From Candidatus Aminicenantota bacterium (GTDB lineage: Bacteria; Acidobacteriota; Aminicenantia; UBA2199), in NCBI GenBank assembly GCA_026393775.1, contig JAPKZM010000264.1, forward strand, positions 1-13,932: a stretch of DNA of 13,932 nt, written 5' to 3'. The position numbers were made by a program, and so were the translations under genes. Below the pieces are notes generated by a model. That model saw only the letters and a program-made list of their open reading frames with translations. It was not told the DNA's origin and searched no databases. This document shows positions 1 through 6,511 of the stretch, piece after piece (position 1 is the first letter of the stretch; every line of letters starts with the position of its first letter).

Positions 1-102
1 GTTTCAACTCGGGTTTTTCGGCCGGGACCTGCACGATAGCGGTTCCCGGTTTCAACTCGGGTTTTTCGGTCGTGGCCTGCACGACAGCGGCCGGCTGATT
101 TT
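1..102 (-). repeat. 48-bp tandem repeat inside the kinase tail
   Basis: Two copies of a 48-bp unit start at 1 and 49; the second is complete only over its first 40 or so bases before diverging. In the kinase frame the unit is 16 residues (consensus AEKPELKPGTAIVQVP). It lies in the extracytoplasmic tail after the single TM segment. More copies may follow outside the window. It is in frame, so copy-number change would lengthen or shorten the tail without breaking the gene. Confidence 0.7.
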
Positions 103-1267
103 TTTTTGCTTCCGTGGACGGCGGTGGTTGGGCCTTCGGCCCGGGTTGCGGCAAAACCGCCCTGGGGGTCGTGGAGTCAACCTTTTTTTCGCCTACGGGT
201 TCTGCACTGCCGGCAACAGCGGGAGGCGCGGGGATGGCTCCAGCGCCGGCGGCCGGCGCAGTGCTTCTGCGGCCGGTCAGCCAGATGACCCCCATGATTA
301 TTCCGAGCACGGCGATCATCGCCATCAGCACGATGAAAAGGGGGTTCCTGCCTTTAGCGGCGGCCGGGGCCGGCTTCATTTCCAGCCCTTCAAGCAGTTG
401 CGTCTCCTGTTTTTTGCCGTGATTTTCTTTGACGGTATCGACCCGACCTTTGCTCAGGGAGTATTTTTTCAGGTCGTCAACGAGCTCATGGCAGGTCTGG
501 TAGCGGGCATCGGCGTCGCGGGCCAGCGCCTTTCGGACTACGCCATCCAGTTCGGCAGGCAGCTGTTTGTTGAATTCGCTGATCGGGCGCAATTCGGCAT
601 GCATGATTTTATAAATGACGGTGGTGATGCTCTCGCCTTCGAAGGGATTGCATTGGGTCAGCAATTCATACAAAATTGCCCCCAGAGAAAAAATATCGGC
701 CCGGTTGTCGACTTTTTTCCCGGTGATCTGTTCCGGGGACATGTAGCGCGGCGTGCCCATGAGCATCCCCGTCTGGGTCATGGTGGAAGCCGAGGTGCGA
801 GCGATGCCGAAATCAACGATCGTGACTTTGTGGTTGGCATCGACCAGGATGTTGGCCGGCTTGATATCGCGGTGCACGATTCCCTTGCGGTGGGCATAGT
901 CGAGGGCGGCGCCGATCTGGCTGAACAACTGCACGATCTCGTCCAGGGAAAATTTTTTATTCTGCTTCAGCAGATCTTCCAGGCTATGGCCGTCAACATA
1001 TTCCATCGCGATGTAGATCAGCCCTTCATCCTCGCCGACATCGTAGATGGTGACGATATTGGGGTGGGACAGGTTGCCCACCGACTGGGCTTCACGCAGG
1101 AAGCGCTTCAACGCCTCCTCCTTGCCGGTGGTCTGCTGCAGGATGTCCAGGCGGATGGTCTTGATGGCTACCGTGCGGCCGATGAACGGGTCCAGGGCGC
1201 GGTAAAGCACGCCCATGCCTCCCTTGGCGATTTCAGCGTTGATCGTGTATTTGCCTATCTTCTTCAT
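1..1267 (-). CDS. Membrane Ser/Thr protein kinase (Hanks/PknB type), C-terminus off window
   Basis: Cytoplasmic Ser/Thr kinase with an extracytoplasmic tail; 422 codons are visible and no stop is reached. Seen directly: a glycine loop (AKGGMGVLY, residues 14-22), the lysine of VAIK (K36), HRDIKPAN with catalytic D134, DFG at 152-154, SPE at 177-179 in place of APE, and a kinase domain ending near residue 270. A basic/Ala-Pro linker follows, then one hydrophobic segment (about 310-331), then a Pro/Ala/Lys-rich tail with a 16-residue repeat at the window edge. The start ATG gives the usual N-terminus a few residues before the glycine loop; no good Shine-Dalgarno is visible, but a promoter lies 18 nt upstream. 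The upstream co-directional gene encodes a membrane FHA protein, the phosphothreonine reader usually paired with such kinases. Substrates cannot be told from sequence. No PASTA repeats are visible in the part of the tail present. Confidence 0.95.
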   Translation of the reverse strand, partial: MKKIGKYTINAEIAKGGMGVLYRALDPFIGRTVAIKTIRLDILQQTTGKEEALKRFLREAQSVGNLSHPNIVTIYDVGEDEGLIYIAMEYVDGHSLEDLLKQNKKFSLDEIVQLFSQIGAALDYAHRKGIVHRDIKPANILVDANHKVTIVDFGIARTSASTMTQTGMLMGTPRYMSPEQITGKKVDNRADIFSLGAILYELLTQCNPFEGESITTVIYKIMHAELRPISEFNKQLPAELDGVVRKALARDADARYQTCHELVDDLKKYSLSKGRVDTVKENHGKKQETQLLEGLEMKPAPAAAKGRNPLFIVLMAMIAVLGIIMGVIWLTGRRSTAPAAGAGAIPAPPAVAGSAEPVGEKKVDSTTPRAVLPQPGPKAQPPPSTEAKKNQPAAVVQATTEKPELKPGTAIVQVPAEKPELK

Positions 1268-1284
1268 GTTCGTCACGCGGAACA

Positions 1285-1313
1285 ATTCTAATGCAAGTGG
1301 CTGCGAAAAGCAA
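1285..1313 (-). promoter_or_regulatory. Candidate sigma70-type promoter for the kinase gene
   Basis: On the minus strand TTGCTT (1313-1308) and TAGAAT (1290-1285) are separated by exactly 17 nt. The -10 box ends 17 nt before the kinase ATG, so the leader would be about 10 nt. This would let the kinase be transcribed apart from the FHA gene despite their shared direction. Seen by eye only; the leader lacks a clear Shine-Dalgarno. Confidence 0.45.
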
Positions 1314-1319
1314 TCATTA

Positions 1320-1401
1320 CCATCACTATGTTTTTGCACTAGATGGTTCCACATGACCATCGAGCTGCGTGGAACCATAGTGCAAAAACATCTAGTGTTG
1401 G
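1320..1401. repeat. Bulged hairpin A (long imperfect inverted repeat)
   Basis: Stem 1320-1352 pairs with 1369-1401 around a 16-nt loop (14 nt if an A-C mismatch is counted in the stem). Pairing is perfect apart from one T-T mismatch and two 2-nt bulges: GA at 1342-1343 in the left arm and TC at 1391-1392 in the right arm, 13 bp apart. At each bulge one arm reads CACTAGATG and the other CACTATG. No T-tract follows on either strand, so it is not a standard terminator. It directly abuts hairpin B. Function unknown. Confidence 0.85.
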
Positions 1402-1463
1402 TATAGTCAAACTGGTTGGTTTCAGAGGCTGCCTGGGATTTCTGAAACCAAAGTTTGACTATA
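1402..1463. repeat. Bulged hairpin B, overlapping the FHA stop codon
   Basis: Arms 1402-1426 and 1441-1463 pair fully except for a 2-nt bulge (GG, 1414-1415) in the left arm; the loop is 14 nt (1427-1440). It begins at the base after hairpin A ends. Its right foot contains the FHA gene's TAG stop (1461-1459 on the minus strand). Same architecture as hairpins A, C, D and E; the arm sequence is different. Confidence 0.85.
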
Positions 1464-2355
1464 GCGGCTTGAAGCGCAGGGTGGTCTTGCCCATTTCGAT
1501 CGACTCGCCGCCTTTCAAAAATACGGGTTGGCTGGCGATCACGCCGTTCACCTTGGTCGGGTTCTTGGCGCTTTCGTTGACGATGGAGTAGCGGCCGCTG
1601 ATCGGATCGAAGTGCAGCGCGGCCTGTTCCTTGGAAACCGTGTTGTCGGTCAAGACGATATCATTGAGCCGCGTGCCGGAACGGCCGATGAGGCTGATAT
1701 TCTTGTTGATGGTGAAAACCAGGCCCTTGTCATTCCCCTGTTCCACGAGCAATTCGGCATTCGGATTCAACAGCAGCTGGGTCTCGCCGCCCTGGGGAGT
1801 CGGCATGGGAACGGCGACCGTCGGCAGGATTCCTTCATTCTTAGGTTTTTCCTGGCGGGCTTCCGGTTTTGACCCCGCTTCGGATCTGGACTGCGAAACT
1901 GTTTTCTTGGGCTTGAGCAGCAGGAAGACAAAAATAACGATCAGGATAACTAGAACGGCCCCCAGGCCGAGGAGCAGATTGCGGGTGGACGCGGAGAATT
2001 CGGAGGCGTCCGTTCTCTCGCTTTCTCTGATGATCGGCACATTGGCCCGGTCGGCGACCGGCAAAAGCGTGCCGGTGACGCGGAAGGCCCGGCCAACGGG
2101 CGGCAGGTCCTTGGTGCGGATGGTGATCGTGTTGGGGCAGCTGTCATCGAGGAGCGTGTAGGTGCCGCGGGTGGTGCCTTCTGGGTCAGCGGTGACGTTC
2201 TGCACTTCGCCGACCACAATGACCTGCATATTCCAATAACGGGCAGGATTGATCAGGATATCATTGATCAAATCTTCCTTGGCCTGGGCGCTGATGTTCG
2301 GGACCAGGGCCATAAATAACAAGGCCATGCCGGCGTGTAAGATGCTTTTCTTCAT
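1459..2355 (-). CDS. Signal peptide / OB-fold / TM / FHA-domain protein
   Basis: A 298-residue protein. The ATG at 2355 was chosen because GAGGAGG lies 5 nt upstream; a GTG five codons earlier would place that element inside the gene. Order seen: signal peptide (1-24), a beta-rich OB-like domain (about 30-105, with VIVVGEVQNV and FRVTGTLLPV strands), TM segment (126-147) followed by lysines, a Pro/Lys-rich linker, and a C-terminal FHA domain (about 205-298) with the GRSG turn at 224-227, SKEQAALH at 241-248 in place of the usual SRxHA, and VNG near 269-271. Inferred topology: OB fold in the periplasm, FHA in the cytoplasm. FHA domains bind phosphothreonine, so this is a likely partner or substrate of the kinase next door; the linker carries an ETQLL motif (191-195) also found in that kinase. 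The gene ends in TAG, within hairpin B. Confidence 0.9.
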   Translation of the reverse strand: MKKSILHAGMALLFMALVPNISAQAKEDLINDILINPARYWNMQVIVVGEVQNVTADPEGTTRGTYTLLDDSCPNTITIRTKDLPPVGRAFRVTGTLLPVADRANVPIIRESERTDASEFSASTRNLLLGLGAVLVILIVIFVFLLLKPKKTVSQSRSEAGSKPEARQEKPKNEGILPTVAVPMPTPQGGETQLLLNPNAELLVEQGNDKGLVFTINKNISLIGRSGTRLNDIVLTDNTVSKEQAALHFDPISGRYSIVNESAKNPTKVNGVIASQPVFLKGGESIEMGKTTLRFKPL

Positions 2356-2381
2356 TTTTCCTCCTCGCACATAGTGAAAAA

Positions 2382-2410
2382 ATTATAGCAGAGGAGTTTT
2401 TTTAATGCAA
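2382..2410 (-). promoter_or_regulatory. Sigma70-type promoter for the FHA gene
   Basis: On the minus strand TTGCAT (2410-2405) and a perfect TATAAT (2387-2382) are 17 nt apart, 26 nt before the FHA start codon. The spacer has an A-run. One of the clearest promoters in the window; it forms a divergent pair with the promoter at 2433-2461. Confidence 0.65.
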
Positions 2411-2432
2411 TCGGAAAAAAAAACCGCTCCTA

Positions 2433-2461
2433 TTGATTTTGTGAAAAAATTGCCTTATATA
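2433..2461 (+). promoter_or_regulatory. Sigma70-type promoter for the 95-residue protein
   Basis: TTGATT (2433-2438) and TATATA (2456-2461) are 17 nt apart. The -10 ends 35 nt before the ATG at 2497, leaving room for the GGGAG ribosome site. Divergent from the FHA promoter with about 20 bp between the two -35 boxes, so one regulator bound between could affect both. Confidence 0.55.
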
Positions 2462-2496
2462 TAACACGAAAAGCAAACCAGGGCTGGGAGCCGCTC

Positions 2497-2784
2497 ATGA
2501 AAAACACCATTGATCCGGTATTGATTTACGACGTCTTCAACCGTTTCGGATTTCCGATCATGCGTATCGATCAATTCGACCGCGGCAATTTCGCCAAGAT
2601 TAGGGCCGAATTGAAATATGAGCGGCTGAGCGTCGATTGTTTATTGGAAATCACCACCCGGCTCAAATCGATGGAAAAAAGTGAAAACATGGAGATCCAG
2701 GTCATCAATATCGATATGATCCACAAAACCATCCGCCTGAACATCACGACCAAAGAGGATGAAGATACGGTCCTGTTGCCTTGA
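2497..2784 (+). CDS. Hypothetical 95-residue cytoplasmic protein
   Basis: Not recognised. ATG at 2497 is preceded by GGGAG with 7 nt spacing and a good promoter. No signal peptide or TM segment; mixed charged/hydrophobic alpha-beta pattern (predicted helix near LIYDVFNRFGF, strands near MEIQVINIDM and TIRLNIT). No cysteines apart from one (C44) and no catalytic motif. The C-terminus is acidic (KEDEDT). It is divergent from the FHA gene and converges with the histidine kinase, leaving 29 bp between stop codons. Codon use looks like its neighbours, so it is probably a real gene and not spurious. The context suggests, but does not show, a link to signalling. Confidence 0.75.
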   Translation: MKNTIDPVLIYDVFNRFGFPIMRIDQFDRGNFAKIRAELKYERLSVDCLLEITTRLKSMEKSENMEIQVINIDMIHKTIRLNITTKEDEDTVLLP

Positions 2785-2813
2785 TGCCGAAAAAAACGCC
2801 AAGCGCCCCAGGG

Positions 2814-5672
2814 TCAGGAGTCCAGGATTTCGCGGATCTTTTCGAGCAGTTTAGCGGGATGCAATGGCTTCAAAAGCATGTGCACTTCAGGGTCCAGGAT
2901 GCCTTTGCGGGTGATGATGTCATTGGTATAGCCGCTGATGAACAAAGTTTTTACGTCCGGTTTTAATTTTAAAATTCCGGCCCTGGTTTCCTGGCCATTT
3001 AGTTTTGGCATGATCAAATCGCAGACGAGCAAACGGACTTGGTCGCGGTGCGCTGCAAATACAGCCAATGCCTCCATTCCATCCGCAGCTTCCAGAACCG
3101 TGTAGCCGAACTCCTCGAGCAACGATTTAGTGGCATGGCGGACGGCCGCATCGTCTTCGACCAGCAGGATGGTCTCATCGCCCCTGGGAATCTTCGCTTG
3201 TTTTTTGCGTTTGCTTTTCCGAACGGCCAGCGGGTTCAGGGGCAGATAAATATGAAAAGCCGTGCTTCGTCCCGTTCCGCCCCCTATCTTGATGAAGCCG
3301 CGATGATTCTTGATAATGCCGTATACGATGGCCAGCCCCAGCCCGGTCCCCTTGCCCACTTCCTTCGTCGTATAGAAGGGTTCGAACAAATGACTCTGGG
3401 TCTCGCTGTTCATTCCCGTCCCGGTGTCGGACACCGAAATCACGGCATAGGCGCCCTTGGGGACCTCTCCGCGCTCATTCTGGACGACCACGGAACGGGT
3501 GGCGATCGTCAGCATGCCGCCAGCTGGCATGGCGTCACGTGAATTGGTCGCCAGATTCATCAATACCTGCTCGATCTGGCGGATGTCGGCATTCACCACC
3601 AGGATTTCACCGGCCAGTTCGAGCCTGAAATCGATGTCTTCGCCGATCAGGCGCGCCAGGACCTTGTGAAACCCGGAGATCGTCTCATTGATGTCGACCG
3701 GCTGCAACTCGATGGCCTGTTTGCGGCTGAAGGCCAGCAGGCTGTGGGTCAGGCTGGCGGCCCGCTCGGTCGAAGCGAGGATGCGCTCGAGATATTCCTT
3801 CACCTTCCTGTCCAGTCCGGGCAGCATCTGCAACAGCGACGCATAACCGACGATGGAGGAAAGGATATTGTTGAAATCATGGGCCACGCCGCCGGCCAAA
3901 ATCCCGACCGCCTCCATTTTTTGCGCCTGGCGCAGCTGTTCTTCCAGCAGGTTATGTTCGGTGATGTCGCGGACGATCGCCAGCAGGAAAATACTCGAGC
4001 CCAGTTCAAAACGGCTCAAGCTGACCTCGGTCATGAAGGGCGTGCCGTCAACCTTGCAGTGCTGCCATTCAAAAGATTGTGGAGTTCCTGAGTAGGTGGC
4101 ATTGATCTTTTCGAGGGCTTTCTCCCGTGAATTCCTGCCGTCGGGCTGGAGCAGAGGGGAAAACTGGTCCGGCGAAACGCCGATGATCTGCTCGCGCCGG
4201 CAACCGAACATCTCCAGGGTTTTGGAGTTGCAGTCAAAAAAGAGGTTGCCCTTCATGACAAAGATGGAATCGCTCGCGCTCTCGAAGAGCGTGCGGTAGC
4301 GATGCTCGCTCTCTTTCAACGATTCTTCCGCGTGTTTGCGCTCGCTGATATCCAGCAGCGAACCGACCGATGCCGGTTTGCCCTTGTACAAAATGCCCTG
4401 CCCCCAGACCATGGCGTCGAACAGCGAACCATCCTTACGCATGGCTTTGATTTCATAGGGCAGGCTGCGCACCCCCTGCTGCCGTTTCAGCAGGGTCTGA
4501 CGAACCATTTCCCGGTGCTCGGGAGCGACCAACGCATCGGGCGGACTGATCGAATCAATCATTCCATCCGCATCATACCCATGCAGCCTGGCCATTTCCG
4601 GATTGACGAACTTGAAAAGCATGTCCTGGATGATGTAGATCCCGATCGGCGCGACGTTCATGGTCTGGCGGTATTTTTCTTCGCTTTCGCGCAGCGCCTC
4701 CTCGGCCCGTTTGCGGCCGGTGATGTCCAGGGCGGTGAAGGTCACTCCGGCCGCCTGGTCCAGCGGATTGATCGGAGTGGAGCTCAAAAGCACATTGATA
4801 ATGCGGCCATCCTTGCACTGCCAGCGTGTTTCCACCGTCCCCGTGCCTTGTTCGGCGATCTGGCGGTACTTTTCTTTTCCCACACATTCAAAATCGGCAT
4901 CAGTAGGGTAGAGAATCCGCGAGTTTTTGCCGATCAGTTCTTCCTGGGTCCAGCCGGTCATTTCGCAAATCCGGCTATTGACTAATGTCAAGACCCGGTT
5001 GCTTACCACGCCAATCCCGGTCGGAGCGGCGCGGAAAATACTGCTGAGCATGTTCTCACGTTCTTGCAATTCTTTTTCGGCCTGCTGTCTCTCCCGCAGT
5101 TGCCGCTTGGCCTCCTCCAGGGACTCGCGAATCGAACGGCTGGCCAGGAACTGGAGAAAAATTACAAAAACCAGGTACAGGGAATTGGTCAGCCAGAATT
5201 GAATGGGAAATTGAGAGCGCACCGGAGCCAGGTAAGCGATGGCCAGCGTGGTCAAGCTGGCGATGACGGCCGTAACGATGCCGGCTAGCCTGCCGAGAAG
5301 CATTCCGGCAATAAAAACGACGAAGAAAAAGCCCCAGGCCGCCCGTACGCCGATTCCGGTCATGGTAAAGGAAAAAAGGGTAAGGTCCGCCCATAATCCC
5401 GCTACCAGCAGGAGGCTGCACAAATATGTCCGGCCGCGCCGGGCCAAGCTCAATTGGATCCAGCCGATGATGAGGGTGAAAAAAATAAGCGCCAGCCAGA
5501 AGTAACTGTAGGCCGTCGTTAGGATACATAGAACCATCCCGATGACGGTGGTTGCCAGGATCTGGCTCCACAGAACCGGGTAGATCAGTTTGGCCGCCTG
5601 GGTTTTTTCTTCCTGGGCGAAAACCGGGGGGCGGAAAAGATCCCGTCCCAGCTCAAGAATTCTCTCTTTCAT
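2814..5672 (-). CDS. Hybrid sensor histidine kinase: 6-TM sensor, three PAS, HisKA, HATPase, receiver
   Basis: A 952-residue membrane histidine kinase. Residue numbers count from the in-frame TTG one codon before the preferred ATG at 5672. Order: hydrophobic N-terminal region with about six TM helices (31-180), coiled coil (about 183-210), PAS 1 (about 206-322), PAS 2 (about 330-447) and PAS 3 (about 453-573), each closed by an ITGRKRAEE/ISERKHAEE-type linker. Then a HisKA dimerisation helix with H599 in the AHDFNN motif, an HATPase domain (N711 of NSRDA, DTGTGM at 750-755, FEPFYTTK, GKGTGLGLA), and a C-terminal receiver (about 835-950) with EDD at 840-842, phospho-acceptor D886 in CDLIMP and the conserved K of LLKPL. 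All catalytic residues are present. The ligand is unknown; with three PAS domains it may sense small molecules or redox state. No separate regulator gene is adjacent, so the output partner is unknown. Confidence 0.95.
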   Translation of the reverse strand: MKERILELGRDLFRPPVFAQEEKTQAAKLIYPVLWSQILATTVIGMVLCILTTAYSYFWLALIFFTLIIGWIQLSLARRGRTYLCSLLLVAGLWADLTLFSFTMTGIGVRAAWGFFFVVFIAGMLLGRLAGIVTAVIASLTTLAIAYLAPVRSQFPIQFWLTNSLYLVFVIFLQFLASRSIRESLEEAKRQLRERQQAEKELQERENMLSSIFRAAPTGIGVVSNRVLTLVNSRICEMTGWTQEELIGKNSRILYPTDADFECVGKEKYRQIAEQGTGTVETRWQCKDGRIINVLLSSTPINPLDQAAGVTFTALDITGRKRAEEALRESEEKYRQTMNVAPIGIYIIQDMLFKFVNPEMARLHGYDADGMIDSISPPDALVAPEHREMVRQTLLKRQQGVRSLPYEIKAMRKDGSLFDAMVWGQGILYKGKPASVGSLLDISERKHAEESLKESEHRYRTLFESASDSIFVMKGNLFFDCNSKTLEMFGCRREQIIGVSPDQFSPLLQPDGRNSREKALEKINATYSGTPQSFEWQHCKVDGTPFMTEVSLSRFELGSSIFLLAIVRDITEHNLLEEQLRQAQKMEAVGILAGGVAHDFNNILSSIVGYASLLQMLPGLDRKVKEYLERILASTERAASLTHSLLAFSRKQAIELQPVDINETISGFHKVLARLIGEDIDFRLELAGEILVVNADIRQIEQVLMNLATNSRDAMPAGGMLTIATRSVVVQNERGEVPKGAYAVISVSDTGTGMNSETQSHLFEPFYTTKEVGKGTGLGLAIVYGIIKNHRGFIKIGGGTGRSTAFHIYLPLNPLAVRKSKRKKQAKIPRGDETILLVEDDAAVRHATKSLLEEFGYTVLEAADGMEALAVFAAHRDQVRLLVCDLIMPKLNGQETRAGILKLKPDVKTLFISGYTNDIITRKGILDPEVHMLLKPLHPAKLLEKIREILDS

Positions 5673-5680
5673 CAATATCC

Positions 5681-5709
5681 ATGATAAAATATAAAAATCA
5701 GAAGGTCAA
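5681..5709 (-). promoter_or_regulatory. Candidate promoter for the histidine kinase, possibly leaderless
   Basis: On the minus strand TTGACC (5709-5704) and TATCAT (5686-5681) are separated by 17 nt. The expected start of transcription (about 5674) is within a few bases of the start codon at 5672, so the mRNA could be leaderless. A GGA 8 nt before the ATG could instead serve as a weak ribosome site on a transcript starting further upstream. Confidence 0.4.
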
Positions 5710-5776
5710 ACTGGTTTCAAGAATCGAGTATCTGCCGCTTCAAGAAAACAGCCACTAAAATACTGGGACAGGACAT

Positions 5777-5814
5777 CGGCGAGTTATTGAAATAACTATC
5801 CGCGGCCACCGCGT
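5777..5814. repeat. Two small palindromes after the barrel gene
   Basis: Seen: AGTTATT/AATAACT arms around GA, and a CGCGG/CCGCG stem with a 3-nt loop. They lie between the start of the histidine kinase and the end of the beta-barrel operon (5840, minus). They could form a weak termination or mRNA-end structure for that operon; no clear U-tract follows. The 5710-5839 gap shows nothing else I can support. Confidence 0.35.
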
Positions 5815-5839
5815 TCGATAAATTCTTTTCGCTTGCCAA

Positions 5840-6487
5840 TCAAAATTTCAACACCAGGGTCAGCGCCGGGGAGGTTAGGAACTGGAGCGGATTCCTGAAA
5901 AGACAAAATGCCCGGCATTCCAGGCCGATTCCCAACGTGCCGGAAAACATCCATTGCCCGCCTATCCCAGCGACCGCCAGGGGTGAAATGGGGTTCGCGG
6001 GAGCGCTGATGATGATCCGGCTGCCCAGGTCGGACACATACTCAACCTCTTTGGCCATGCAGTATTCGGCGCCGACGCCAAAGGAAACGAACAATCGCGT
6101 TCGCTGGGAAAGCTCCAGGTACTGGAAAAGGCTGAATATGGCGACCAGGTTCTGGGGCGTGTCGGCACGGATGATCTCCCCATCGGAAGGATCACGCAAG
6201 TCTACTTTGGCCCTGGCGCCGTAGCTGACGTCAAAGCCGATGGCGAACGACGAGGAGGTGAAGAAGGTCAGGCCGATCCCCGCCGCCGACGCCATGAAAG
6301 CCGGAGTGACGGGGAAATCATTTTCCCCGGGCTGGTAGTCACTCTCCCGGCCGCATCGGCTAAACAGGTTGAGCCCGCCGCGGAGGGTGAATTGCTTGCT
6401 TTTAGGAACCGTGATCGCCGCCAGGTCGCCGGCAATCAGCATCATGGCGGCCAACGCAGCGATGCGGATGCAGTTATTTTTTCTCAT
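5840..6487 (-). CDS. Predicted outer-membrane beta-barrel protein
   Basis: A 215-residue secreted protein. N-terminus MRKNN with a hydrophobic stretch ending in ALA-like residues (signal peptide about 1-24). The rest alternates polar and hydrophobic residues typical of membrane beta-strands (FTLRGGLNLFS, FAIGFDVSYGAR, RLFVSFGVGAEY, TLGIGLECRAFCL) and ends in a C-terminal phenylalanine (TLVLKF), the classic barrel insertion signal. Likely an 8-strand OmpA/OmpX-like barrel; no peptidoglycan-binding domain is present. The ATG at 6487 is preferred; an in-frame GTG at 6496 is possible and neither has a strong ribosome site. It follows the C1 peptidase by about 24 bp in the same direction, so it is probably the last gene of the M23-C1-barrel operon. 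The specific role is unknown. Confidence 0.75.
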   Translation of the reverse strand: MRKNNCIRIAALAAMMLIAGDLAAITVPKSKQFTLRGGLNLFSRCGRESDYQPGENDFPVTPAFMASAAGIGLTFFTSSSFAIGFDVSYGARAKVDLRDPSDGEIIRADTPQNLVAIFSLFQYLELSQRTRLFVSFGVGAEYCMAKEVEYVSDLGSRIIISAPANPISPLAVAGIGGQWMFSGTLGIGLECRAFCLFRNPLQFLTSPALTLVLKF

Positions 6488-6511
6488 GGTTCTCACTGTT
6501 TTTTCCGCGCT

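Noticed and set aside
1..102. CRISPR-like repeat
   Set aside because: The two 48-bp copies are direct tandem units inside the kinase reading frame with no spacers.
128..1291. 387-codon open frame on the plus strand
   Set aside because: It is opposite the Ser/Thr kinase, whose complete motif set on the minus strand leaves no doubt; the plus-strand product shows no domain.
1320..1463. Integron attC sites
   Set aside because: Bulged stems and loops recall attC folds, but no RYYYAAC/GTTRRRY core sites flank them, the neighbours are not cassettes and no integrase is present.
1320..1463. Rho-independent terminators
   Set aside because: Stems are long and bulged with 14-16 nt loops and no T-run follows on either strand.
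5704..5720. Remnant of hairpin B near the histidine kinase promoter
   Set aside because: A GTCAAACTGGTTT stretch resembles the left arm of B, but there is no pairing arm nearby and the match is short.
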